Source: Bradyrhizobium sp. OK095
Lineage (GTDB): Bacteria; Pseudomonadota; Alphaproteobacteria; Rhizobiales; Xanthobacteraceae
Assembly (NCBI RefSeq): GCF_900109945.1
Contig: NZ_FOBX01000002.1
Location: forward strand, 496,001 to 560,000
Reading direction: 5' to 3'
DNA length: 64,000 bases
The position numbers and the translations under genes were made by a program. Below the pieces are notes generated by a model. The model was not told the origin of the DNA. It searched no databases and saw only the letters and a list, made by a program, of their open reading frames with translations. How positions within the stretch are numbered: the first letter of the stretch is position 1; each line of letters begins with the position of its first letter. Of the stretch, positions 46,695-54,630 are shown in pieces.

Positions 46695-46725
46695 AAAGGC
46701 CCGATCGCGTCGCGAGCGGGCCTTT
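46695..46725. terminator. Terminator-like hairpin without strong T-tract
   Basis: AAAGGCCCGATCGC with GCGAGCGGGCCTTT (one mismatch), loop GTC. Same GGCCCG core as the terminators at 41858 and 54571, but only three T follow. No gene ends directly before it on either strand. Confidence 0.5.
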
Positions 46726-46781
46726 GGAGTTACGTTGACAGTGCACTAACTCGCTGGCCTTCACCAAGCCGGAATGCCAGC

Positions 46782-46830
46782 CACCGCAATCAGCGTGTCT
46801 CACTTCAGCGGCGCAGTCCAGCGCACCTGT
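46782..46830 (+). repeat. Degenerate direct repeat, copy 3
   Basis: AATGCCAGCCACCGCAATCA followed by GCGTGTCTCACTT and GCGCAGTCCAGCGCACCTGT; aligns with the start of copy 1. In the readable frame it gives MPATAISVSHFSGAVQ, close to MPVTEIIVSHLKGAV in copy 1. Confidence 0.6.
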
Positions 46831-47182
46831 CTCCCACGACCGGGCACTTCTTTTTGTTCAGTTCGAGCGCCAGCGGTGCGCAGGCGACGCTCCCTCCCCT
46901 CCCTCTCGCGTAGCGCCTTCGGCGCCCGCCCGCAAAAAAGTGAAGAACAACCCGTGCACGGTCGAAACGCGGCCACCGAACGGCGCAGCGTCCATTCGGT
47001 CAACCCATTGCTGTCCCGGGAAACTCAGCTGCGACACGCGCATCACCGCTGACGCCGACCGGCGCCGCTGAAGGAGAGCCCGAACCAGACGTTTGCGTTG
47101 AGGCCGCTGGAGCCATGACAATGCACTTAAGATGTGCAGAGACGTCGCAATCGAGGCGCGCCGTGCACAAAATCCGACATGT

Positions 47183-47200
47183 ACGTCACGGAAATGTCAT
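47183..47200 (+). promoter_or_regulatory. Candidate Pho box upstream of phnS
   Basis: Two heptamers ACGTCAC and ATGTCAT start exactly 11 bases apart, the spacing of PhoB direct repeats (consensus CTGTCAT). The second differs at one base, the first at three. It lies 53 bases before the phnS start, a fitting place for phosphate-starvation control. Confidence 0.35.
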
Positions 47201-47252
47201 TTAACAATATTGGTTCCCCTGCCCGGACGCAGCCAGCCCGCGGCGTCAATCG

Positions 47253-48302
47253 ATGGAGCCCGACATGAACCTGTGCACGACAAGCGGTCTGCAACGCGCG
47301 CTCGTGTCGCTCGCCGTTGCCATGTTCGGCCTCGGCACCGCAGCTCGCGCGGCCGACCTCACCGTTTACACAGCGCTGGAAGCCGACCAGATCAAGCCCT
47401 ACAAGGCCGCGTTCGAGAAGGCCAATCCGGGCATCAACATCCTCTGGGTCCGCGACTCGACCGGCATCATCACGGCGAAGCTGCTTGCGGAGAAGGCAAA
47501 CCCCAAGGCCGATGTGGTCATGGGCCTTGCCGCGACCTCGCTGATGCTGCTCCAGAAGGAGGGCATGCTGATGCCCTACGCGCCGGCTGGGCTCGACAAG
47601 ATCGACGCCAAGATGCGCGATCCCGCGGCGTCGCCGGATTGGGTGGGCATGGACGTGTGGGCATCGGCCCTGTGCGTCAACACCGTGGAATCGAGCAAGA
47701 AGAACCTGCCGGAGCCCACCTCTTGGGCCGATCTGACGAAGCCGGTCTATCAGGGACAGGTCGCCATGCCGAACCCGGCTTCTTCGGGTACCGGATTTCT
47801 GATGGTCTCTGCCTGGCTACAGCTGTTCGGCTGGGACGAGGGCTGGAAGTACATGGACGAGCTTCACAAGAACATCGCGGCCTATACGCACTCCGGCTCC
47901 AAGCCGTGCCGACAGGCCGGCGCCGGCGAATACGCGATCGGCCTCTCGTTCGAGTATCGCGCCAACAAGACCAAGAAGGATGGCGCGCCGATCAGCATTG
48001 CCCTGCCCAAGGAAGGTCTCGGCTGGGACATGGAGGCGATCGGAATCATGAAGGCCACCAAGGAGCCCGAGGCAGCGAAGAAGCTTGCCGACTGGGCCGC
48101 GACGCCCGAGGCCAACAAGCTCTACGCCGAAAACTACGCCATCGTCGCGCTGCCCGGCATCGCAAGCCCCATGGAGTTCGTCCAGGGCGACATCAACAAG
48201 ATGCTGATCAAGAACGACTTTGCCTGGGCTGCGGAGAACCGCGACAAGATCCTGGCGGAGTGGAGCAAGCGCTACGACGGCAAGTCCGAGCCCAAGAAGT
48301 AG
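47253..48302 (+). CDS. phnS: 2-Aminoethylphosphonate ABC transporter, substrate-binding protein
   Basis: 349-aa periplasmic binding protein with signal peptide (ALVSLAVAMFGLGTAARA) and the family start ADLTVYTALEADQIKPYKAAF, similar to iron/phosphonate binding proteins of the TIGR03261 AEP group. ASSGTGFLMVSAWLQLFGWD forms the hinge region. Captures 2-aminoethylphosphonate for import by the genes that follow. The next gene starts 76 bases after its stop. First gene of a six-gene run in one direction. Confidence 0.88.
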   Translation: MEPDMNLCTTSGLQRALVSLAVAMFGLGTAARAADLTVYTALEADQIKPYKAAFEKANPGINILWVRDSTGIITAKLLAEKANPKADVVMGLAATSLMLLQKEGMLMPYAPAGLDKIDAKMRDPAASPDWVGMDVWASALCVNTVESSKKNLPEPTSWADLTKPVYQGQVAMPNPASSGTGFLMVSAWLQLFGWDEGWKYMDELHKNIAAYTHSGSKPCRQAGAGEYAIGLSFEYRANKTKKDGAPISIALPKEGLGWDMEAIGIMKATKEPEAAKKLADWAATPEANKLYAENYAIVALPGIASPMEFVQGDINKMLIKNDFAWAAENRDKILAEWSKRYDGKSEPKK

Positions 48303-48378
48303 GGATCAAGAAACGAGGATATCGGGATCGACGAGGCCGGCGGTGCATGCGCGCCGCCGGACAATGCGGGACAGTGTC

Positions 48379-49479
48379 ATGGACAGCATGCCGACGACGG
48401 AGCCCTATCTCCGCATCCGCAATTTGTCGAAAAGGTTCGGTGCGTTCACCGCGCTGGACCGGGTCGACCTCGACATCATGCCGGGGGAGTTGATCTCGTT
48501 CCTCGGCCCGTCCGGCTGCGGCAAGACCACGCTGCTCCGGGCCATCTCCGGACTGGACGTGCAGACCACGGGGTCGATCCATCAGGCCGGGCGGGACATC
48601 TCGACGCTGCCGGTCGCCGAGCGCGACTTCGGCATCGTGTTTCAGTCCTATGCGCTGTTTCCGAACCTGACAATCAGGGACAACATAGCCTACGGCCTGG
48701 TGTCGGCGCGCAAAGCCCGCGCCGAGATCGACAAACGGGTCAAGGAGCTCATCGAGCTCGTCGATCTGCCGGAGCAGGCCGGCAAATATCCGGCCCAGCT
48801 CTCCGGTGGCCAGCAGCAGCGCGTCGCCCTTGCCCGCGCGCTGGCGCTGTCGCCCGGCCTTCTGCTGCTCGACGAACCGCTGTCCGCTCTCGACGCCCGC
48901 GTCCGGGCGCGCCTGCGCGGCGAGATCCGCGATCTGCAGCGTCGCCTCAGGCTGACCACCATCATGGTGACCCACGACCAGGAAGAGGCGCTCACCATGT
49001 CCGACCGGATCGTGGTGATGAGCAATGGCAGGATCGAGCAGGTCGGCACGCCCGACGAGATCTACGGCCGGCCCGCGACGGCTTTCGTCGCCGACTTCGT
49101 CGGCAAGATGAATTTCCTGGAGGGGCGCCTCGTCACCAGCAGGCGCGCCAATGTCAGGGGCGCCGTGCTCGACTTTTGCGAGGAAGTACCACTCGGCGAA
49201 GGCACGGCCGTCACAGTCTGCCTTCGGCCGGAGGACGTGGTGGTGCGCGACATCGACGAGCATGTGGACAATCGCCTGTCGGTCCAGGTCGGCGTCATGG
49301 AATTCATCGGCAATCATTTCGCAACGACATTGCATGCGAGTGGTACGGGACTGAACTTCTCTGCCGACTTTTCCATCAACGCCGTCCGCGACCTCGGCAT
49401 TTCGTCGGGTGCGACCATCGAGGTGGCGCTTCCGCCGAAGCGGTTGCGCGTGTTTGCCCAGCCGCCCTCTGCCGCCTGA
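48379..49479 (+). CDS. phnT: 2-Aminoethylphosphonate ABC transporter, ATP-binding protein
   Basis: 366-aa ABC ATPase. Walker A GPSGCGKTTLLRAI near residue 45, Q-loop FQSYALFPN, signature LSGGQQQRVALARAL, Walker B LLLLDEPLSALD and a C-terminal TOBE-type domain from about residue 240 (VCLRPEDVVVRD). Assigned to AEP import from its operon. ATG 48364 is a possible alternative start. Fifteen bases separate it from the permease. Confidence 0.88.
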   Translation: MDSMPTTEPYLRIRNLSKRFGAFTALDRVDLDIMPGELISFLGPSGCGKTTLLRAISGLDVQTTGSIHQAGRDISTLPVAERDFGIVFQSYALFPNLTIRDNIAYGLVSARKARAEIDKRVKELIELVDLPEQAGKYPAQLSGGQQQRVALARALALSPGLLLLDEPLSALDARVRARLRGEIRDLQRRLRLTTIMVTHDQEEALTMSDRIVVMSNGRIEQVGTPDEIYGRPATAFVADFVGKMNFLEGRLVTSRRANVRGAVLDFCEEVPLGEGTAVTVCLRPEDVVVRDIDEHVDNRLSVQVGVMEFIGNHFATTLHASGTGLNFSADFSINAVRDLGISSGATIEVALPPKRLRVFAQPPSAA

Positions 49480-49494
49480 CACGGGAAACCAGCG

Positions 49495-51213
49495 ATGGCG
49501 ACCGAGACATTGAGTCTGCCGGACCGCGCCGCCGCGGTGGCGCCCCTGAGGCAGAAGCTGGGGCGCGACGACTGGATCATGCGAGGCGCGGTCGTGGCGC
49601 TCGGCCTCTGGCTGATCGTCACCGTCCTGCTGCCGCTCTGGGCGCTGCTGTCCAAGAGCTTCCAGACGAGCGATGGCAGCTTCGTCGGGTTTGCCAATTT
49701 CCAGGCCTATTTCGCCAATCCGGCGCTCGCCTACTCGATCTGGCACTCGGTCTGGGTCTCGCTGCTGAGCACCGTCATCTGCGTTCTGCTCGCTTTCGTC
49801 TACGCCTACGGGCTCACCCGCAGCTGCATGCCGGCGCGAGGACTGTTCCGCATCATCGCGCAGATCCCGATTCTCGCACCCTCGTTGCTGCCCGCGATCA
49901 GCCTTGTCTACCTGTTCGGCAATCAGGGCCTGGTCAAATGGATGCTGCTCGGCGCGTCGATCTACGGTCCGATCGGCATCGTCATGGGCGAGGTGTTCTG
50001 GACCTTCCCGCACGCGCTCATCATCATCACCACGGCGCTGGCAATCTCGGACGCCCGTCTGTACGAGGCGGCGCAAGCCCTGCGGGCGTCTCCCAGCCGC
50101 ACCTTCTGGACGGTAACCCTTCCGGGGGCACGCTATGGCCTGATCAGCGCGATTTTCGTCGTCTTCACCCTGGTGATCACCGATTTCGGCGTCCCGAAGG
50201 TCATTGGGGGCAGATTCAACGTGCTCGCGACCGACATCTACAAGCAGGTGGTCGGGCAGCAGAATTTCCAGATGGGTGCGGTGGTCGGCCTGATCCTGCT
50301 GCTGCCCGCGGTGCTGGCCTTCGCCGTCGATCAGGTCATGCAGCGACGCCAGATGGCGCTGCTCACCGCGCGCGCGGTACCTTATGCGCCCAAGCCCGAC
50401 GCCACGATCGACCGCGCGATGCTGGCAATCTGTTCGCTGATCGCGTTCGCGATCCTGGTCATTCTTGGCGTATCCTTCTTCGCCTCGATCGCGACGTTCT
50501 GGCCGTACAATCTGACGCCCAGCTTCAAGAACTTCGACTTCGACATGATGGATGGCGGCGGCTGGCGCAGCTATCTCAACTCGCTCGTCATGGCCGGCCT
50601 CACCGCGCTGTTCGGCACCGCAGTGATCTTTGCCGGCGCTTATCTGGTCGAGAAGACCCCGCGCTTTCGCACCGTTCGCGGCTTCGTGCAGTTTCTCGCG
50701 CTGCTTCCATTGGCCGTCCCGGGCCTGGTGCTCGGTCTCGGCTACATCTTCTTCTTCAACAACCCGGCCAATCCGCTGCGATTCATCTACGGCACGATGG
50801 CCATTCTCGTTGTCTGCACGATCTCGCATTTCTACTCCGTCTCGCACCTGACCGCGGTGACGGCGCTCAAGCAGGTCGATCGGGAGTTCGAGACCGTTTC
50901 GGCATCGCTCAGAGTGCCGTTCTGGCGTACGTTCATGCGGGTGACCTTGCCGGTCTGCCTGCCGGCGGTGCTGGATATCGCCATGTATCTGTTCGTGAAC
51001 GCGATGACGACGGTCTCTGCGGTGGTCTTCATCTACGCACCGCACACGACGCTTGCGGCCATCGCCGTGCTCAACATGGATGACGCAGGCGACGTGGCCC
51101 CGGCGGCCGCCATGGCCATGGTCGTCTTCGCCACCTCCGCCCTGACACGAGCCATCTACATGCTGCTCACACGGGGCTACCTTGCGCGCGCGCAGATGTG
51201 GAGAAAGCGGTGA
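49495..51213 (+). CDS. phnU: 2-Aminoethylphosphonate ABC transporter, fused permease
   Basis: 572-aa permease with about twelve membrane segments in two halves, each with a permease (EAA-type) loop: EAAQALRASPSRTFWTVTLPG near residue 195 and ETVSASLRVPFWRTFMRVTLP near 465. The two halves are the usual PhnU and PhnV fused into one chain, as in the TIGR03262 group. Ends three bases before the FAD oxidoreductase start. Confidence 0.88.
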   Translation: MATETLSLPDRAAAVAPLRQKLGRDDWIMRGAVVALGLWLIVTVLLPLWALLSKSFQTSDGSFVGFANFQAYFANPALAYSIWHSVWVSLLSTVICVLLAFVYAYGLTRSCMPARGLFRIIAQIPILAPSLLPAISLVYLFGNQGLVKWMLLGASIYGPIGIVMGEVFWTFPHALIIITTALAISDARLYEAAQALRASPSRTFWTVTLPGARYGLISAIFVVFTLVITDFGVPKVIGGRFNVLATDIYKQVVGQQNFQMGAVVGLILLLPAVLAFAVDQVMQRRQMALLTARAVPYAPKPDATIDRAMLAICSLIAFAILVILGVSFFASIATFWPYNLTPSFKNFDFDMMDGGGWRSYLNSLVMAGLTALFGTAVIFAGAYLVEKTPRFRTVRGFVQFLALLPLAVPGLVLGLGYIFFFNNPANPLRFIYGTMAILVVCTISHFYSVSHLTAVTALKQVDREFETVSASLRVPFWRTFMRVTLPVCLPAVLDIAMYLFVNAMTTVSAVVFIYAPHTTLAAIAVLNMDDAGDVAPAAAMAMVVFATSALTRAIYMLLTRGYLARAQMWRKR

Positions 51214-51215
51214 GC

Positions 51216-52361
51216 ATGTCTGGAGACGAATTCGATCTGGCCGTTGTCGGGGGCGGCATCTGCGGTCTCGCCCATGCGCTTGCGGGCGTGCGCCGGGGCT
51301 TGCGGGTCGTGGTCATCGAGCGCGATGCAAGGGCGAACGGCGCCTCGATCCGCAATTTCGGCTTTATCACGGTCACCGGACAGCAGCGCGGCCCATGTTG
51401 GCAACGCGCGATGCGGTCGCGGCAGATCTGGGCCGAAGTGGCGGCGGCTGCCGGAATCAGGATCGAGCATTTCGGACTGGCGGTCGCAGTGCGACGACCG
51501 GAAGCTGTGGCCGTGCTCGAGGCGTTCAGATCAACCGAGATGGGCGAGGCTTGCGAACTTCTGAGCCCGACCGAGGCGGGTCGACGTTTCCCGATGCTGA
51601 AGACGGACCATCTGCAAGCCGTGCTGGCGAGCCCGCACGATTTGCGGGTGGAGTCGCGCATCGCGGTGCCGGCGCTGGCGCGGTGGCTCGCCGAGGTGCA
51701 CGGCGTCACCTTCCTCTATCAGACGCAGGTCAAGGCGGTGACGCCGCCGGTGATCGACACCACACGCGGGCCGGTCCGCGCCCGGCTCTGCGTGGTATGC
51801 CCGGGTGACGATTTTCTAAGCCTCTATCCGGAACGCATCAGCGCTTACGGGCTCGTCCGCTGCAAGCTGCATATGCTGCGGGTCGGATCGGCGGCCGCAA
51901 TGCCGCGGTTCAATGCGGCCGTGATGTCGGACCTTGGCCTGGTGCGCTATCTCGGCTACGCCGAATTGCCTGAGACTGCCGCGCTGAAGCAGCGGCTCGG
52001 GGCGGAGCAGGGCCAGCATCTGGCCAATGGCGTGCATTTGATCGCCGTGCAGAGCGAGGACGGCTCGCTCGTCGTCGGCGATTCCCATCACTACGACGCG
52101 ACGCCGGACCCTTTCGGTCCTGATACGGTGGACGAGTTGATCATGGACGAATTCCGCCAGGTGCTGGCATGGCCAACGCCGGTGGTCCGCGAGCGCTGGA
52201 TCGGCACCTACGCCTCGGCGTCCGACCGGCTGATGCTGATCGACCGGCCATCGGACGCCGTACGCCTGGTCATGATCACCAGCGGCACCGGCGCCAGCAC
52301 CTCGTTTGCGATCGCCGAGGAAGTGCTTGACGAATTGACGTCGGGGAGCCGGGCCACATGA
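51216..52361 (+). CDS. FAD-dependent oxidoreductase of phosphonate clusters (TIGR03364 type)
   Basis: 381-aa glycine-oxidase-like flavoprotein. FAD site FDLAVVGGGICGLAHALAG at the N-terminus, then SIRNFGFITVTGQQRGPCW, a segment typical of the TIGR03364 family linked to phosphonate operons, and ITSGTGASTSFAIAEEV near the end. Probably oxidises an amine carbon of an N-alkylated or free aminophosphonate to give phosphonoacetaldehyde; this is inferred from family and neighbours. ATG 51216 is chosen; 51198 in frame overlaps the permease. Overlaps phnX by four bases. Confidence 0.83.
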   Translation: MSGDEFDLAVVGGGICGLAHALAGVRRGLRVVVIERDARANGASIRNFGFITVTGQQRGPCWQRAMRSRQIWAEVAAAAGIRIEHFGLAVAVRRPEAVAVLEAFRSTEMGEACELLSPTEAGRRFPMLKTDHLQAVLASPHDLRVESRIAVPALARWLAEVHGVTFLYQTQVKAVTPPVIDTTRGPVRARLCVVCPGDDFLSLYPERISAYGLVRCKLHMLRVGSAAAMPRFNAAVMSDLGLVRYLGYAELPETAALKQRLGAEQGQHLANGVHLIAVQSEDGSLVVGDSHHYDATPDPFGPDTVDELIMDEFRQVLAWPTPVVRERWIGTYASASDRLMLIDRPSDAVRLVMITSGTGASTSFAIAEEVLDELTSGSRAT

Positions 52362-53173
52362 CCGATAAATTCGAGCACGTCCAGGCCGTGGTGTTCGACT
52401 GGGCCGGCACGACGGTGGACCACGGCTCGCTGGCGCCGATGGGCGTGTTCGTGGAGGCATTCGCGCGCTTCGGCATAGCGATCACCGTCGAAGAGGCGCG
52501 CGGGCCGATGGGCATGGCCAAGCGCCCCCACATCGCCGCCCTCCTGCGGTTGTCCCGGATCGCCGCCGCGTGGCGCGGCAAGTATGGGCGCGAGCCCACC
52601 GAAGCCGACATCGATGCGCTCTATGACGTGTTCGTGCCGATGAACGTCGAGGTCGCCGGGCGCTACGCCGACGTGATCCCGGGCGTGGCCGAAGCTGTCG
52701 CTGGCTTGCGACGCCGCGGCCTGAAGATCGGCTCGAGCACGGGCTACACGCGCGAGATCATGGCCGAAGTCATTCCGGTCGCGGCGGCGCAGGGCTATTC
52801 GCCGGACAATATCGTTTGCACCGGTGACACGCCCGACGGCCGCCCCACGCCGTTCATGCTGTACAAGGCCTTTCTGGAGCTCGAGGTCTGGCCGGCCTGG
52901 AGCTGCGTCAAGGTCGACGACACCGAGGTCGGGATCAAGGAAGGTCTCAACGGCGGCTGCTGGACCGTCGGCGTGGCTGTCACCGGCAACGTCTTCGGGC
53001 TGTCGCTCGCCGACACCGCGGCGCTGCCACCGAAAACCTTCGCCGAGCGGCGCGCGGCAGCTGCCGGCCGGCTGGAGGCCGCCGGCGCCCACTACGTAAT
53101 CGACGGCGTCGCCGATATCATGCCCGTGATCGCTGCGATCGAAAGCCGGCTGGCCAACGGAGAGCGGCCGTGA
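52358..53173 (+). CDS. phnX: Phosphonoacetaldehyde hydrolase (phosphonatase)
   Basis: 271-aa HAD-fold enzyme that splits phosphonoacetaldehyde into acetaldehyde and phosphate. The start VVFDWAGTTVDHGSLAP has the nucleophile Asp of phosphonatases, MGMAKRPHIAAL carries the Schiff-base lysine, and VKVDDTEVGIKEGLNGG the metal-binding acidic loop. Starts in an ATGA overlap and ends in a GTGA overlap, so coupled to both neighbours. Confidence 0.93.
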   Translation: MTDKFEHVQAVVFDWAGTTVDHGSLAPMGVFVEAFARFGIAITVEEARGPMGMAKRPHIAALLRLSRIAAAWRGKYGREPTEADIDALYDVFVPMNVEVAGRYADVIPGVAEAVAGLRRRGLKIGSSTGYTREIMAEVIPVAAAQGYSPDNIVCTGDTPDGRPTPFMLYKAFLELEVWPAWSCVKVDDTEVGIKEGLNGGCWTVGVAVTGNVFGLSLADTAALPPKTFAERRAAAAGRLEAAGAHYVIDGVADIMPVIAAIESRLANGERP

Positions 53174-54498
53174 GCGAGTCCGAGGGCGATGTCAATTTGT
53201 CGGCGGAGCGGCGGTCGTTTCACGAACGCCACCTCGATGCGCAGACCCAGGAATGGCTCGACGAGGACGAGCGCTGGTTCCTGCGGCAGTCGCTGTCGAC
53301 GCCCTGCCTGAACGTGGCCACCGCCGCCGAAGGATCTCATCTCGTCGATCTCCAGGGCCGGCGCATCCTCGATTTCCACGGCAACAGCGTGCATCAGGTC
53401 GGCTACGGTCATCCTCGCGTGGTCGCGGCCATCAAGTCGCAACTCGATACTTTGCCCTTCTGCCCGCGCCGCTACACCAACAGGGCCGCGATCGACCTCG
53501 CCCGGCGCCTCGCCGAATTGGCGCCCGCGCCGCTGGAGAAGGTGCTTCTGGCACCCAGCGGCTCGGCTGCGATCGGCATGGCGCTGAAGCTCGCCCGCTA
53601 TGCAACGGGGCGACACAAGACCCTGTCCATGTGGGATGCTTTTCACGGCGCCAATCTCGATGCGGTCTCGGTGGGTGGCGAAGCGCTGTTTCGGCGCGGC
53701 GCTGGCCCGCTGCTGCCGGGCACGGAGCATGTTCCGCCGCCAGGACTGGCCGCGCGCTTCTTCGGACAGGACGGCCATGCGCATGAGCGGCTCGCCGACT
53801 ACATCGACTATGTCCTCAAGGTGCAGGGCGACGTCGCAGCCGTGATCGCCGAGCCCATGCGGTGGACCACGGTCGAACTGCCGCCGCCCGGCTTCTGGCC
53901 CAGAGTACGCGCGAGCTGCGACCGGCACGGGGCTCTCCTGATCTTCGACGAGGTGCCGAGCTGTCTCGGCCGCACCGGAACCATGTTCGTCTGTGAGCAG
54001 GCCGAAACTGCACCTGATATTCTCGTGCTCGGCAAGGGACTGGGCGGCGGCGTCATGCCGATGGCGGCAATGGTGGTCCGGGCCGATCTCGACGTGGTGC
54101 CCGAGGGGGCACTGGGCCACTACACCCACGAGAAGAGCCCGGTCGGGTGCGCTGCAGCCCTTGCCACGCTCGATGTGATCGAGGAGGAAGGGCTGCTCGC
54201 CGCGGCGCGCGTCCTCGGCGCGCACGCCCTCGACCGGCTGCGATCGATGGCGCAGCGGCACCCCTTGATTTCCGAGGTGCGCGGGGCGGGTCTCTATCTC
54301 GGCGTCGAGATCGGTCTCCGCGACGAGGCCGAGGCCAACGCGCTCGCCGAGCGCCTGCTGTATCGCTGCCTGGAGGCAGGCCTGAGCTTCAAGCTCGGCG
54401 GTGGCAACGTGGTCACGCTATGCCCGCCGCTCACGATCTCGCGCGCCGAACTCGACCAAGCCCTCGATATCCTCGAAGAGGCGATGTCGGCCTTGTGA
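53170..54498 (+). CDS. Class III PLP enzyme of phosphonate operon (PbfA-like or AEP aminotransferase)
   Basis: 442-aa aminotransferase-fold PLP enzyme. PLP lysine in LVLGKGLGGGVMPMAAMV near residue 285, acidic loop IFDEVPSCLGRTG near 260. Starts at GTG 53170 overlapping phnX. In phosphonate clusters this family includes PbfA, the (R)-1-hydroxy-2-aminoethylphosphonate ammonia-lyase described from Vibrio; a true AEP transaminase is the alternative since PhnW itself (a different fold class) is absent. The enzyme would feed phosphonoacetaldehyde to PhnX. Last gene of the operon. Confidence 0.78.
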   Translation: MSESEGDVNLSAERRSFHERHLDAQTQEWLDEDERWFLRQSLSTPCLNVATAAEGSHLVDLQGRRILDFHGNSVHQVGYGHPRVVAAIKSQLDTLPFCPRRYTNRAAIDLARRLAELAPAPLEKVLLAPSGSAAIGMALKLARYATGRHKTLSMWDAFHGANLDAVSVGGEALFRRGAGPLLPGTEHVPPPGLAARFFGQDGHAHERLADYIDYVLKVQGDVAAVIAEPMRWTTVELPPPGFWPRVRASCDRHGALLIFDEVPSCLGRTGTMFVCEQAETAPDILVLGKGLGGGVMPMAAMVVRADLDVVPEGALGHYTHEKSPVGCAAALATLDVIEEEGLLAAARVLGAHALDRLRSMAQRHPLISEVRGAGLYLGVEIGLRDEAEANALAERLLYRCLEAGLSFKLGGGNVVTLCPPLTISRAELDQALDILEEAMSAL

Positions 54499-54570
54499 GC
54501 AGATCACGACGCGGATGAAGCTTCGGCTATGGCGCTCTCGGTCGAGCTGACGCGCAGATATCTCAACCAA

Positions 54571-54605
54571 AAAAGGCCCGGACGCCAATGGCGACCGGGC
54601 CTTTT
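54571..54605. terminator. Rho-independent terminator between phosphonate operon and hpnG
   Basis: AAAAGGCCCGGACGCC with GGCGACCGGGCCTTTT (one mismatch), loop AAT. A-rich left and T-rich right flanks let it act on both strands, ending the rightward operon and the leftward hopanoid operon. Nearly identical to the hairpin at 41858. Confidence 0.88.
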
Positions 54606-54630
54606 CTCTTTCGTCAAATCAAGAAACCGC

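Larger units (their letters stand above)
46390..47252. other. Non-coding repeat-bearing stretch upstream of the phosphonate operon
   Basis: No supported gene in 863 bases. It holds a hairpin at 46695-46725, repeat copy 3 at 46782-46830, a module at 46873-46970 that resembles 41927-42010, and a candidate Pho box at 47183-47200. The arrangement mirrors the stretch after hpnH. Confidence 0.5.

Noticed and set aside
46626-47052. Overlapping frames of 90-95 codons upstream of the phosphonate operon.
   Set aside because: They cross a hairpin and two degenerate repeats, have no ribosome site and no family match.
47253-48302. Iron (Fbp-type) uptake protein instead of phosphonate binding protein.
   Set aside because: Fold is shared, but the operon with phnX and the TIGR03364 oxidoreductase makes aminoethylphosphonate the better substrate.
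48208-51045. Very long antisense frame (945 codons) opposite the phosphonate transporter genes.
   Set aside because: Mirror of high-GC codon bias in phnT and phnU; the Arg/Asp/His-rich translation has no recognisable domain, while the other strand has complete families.
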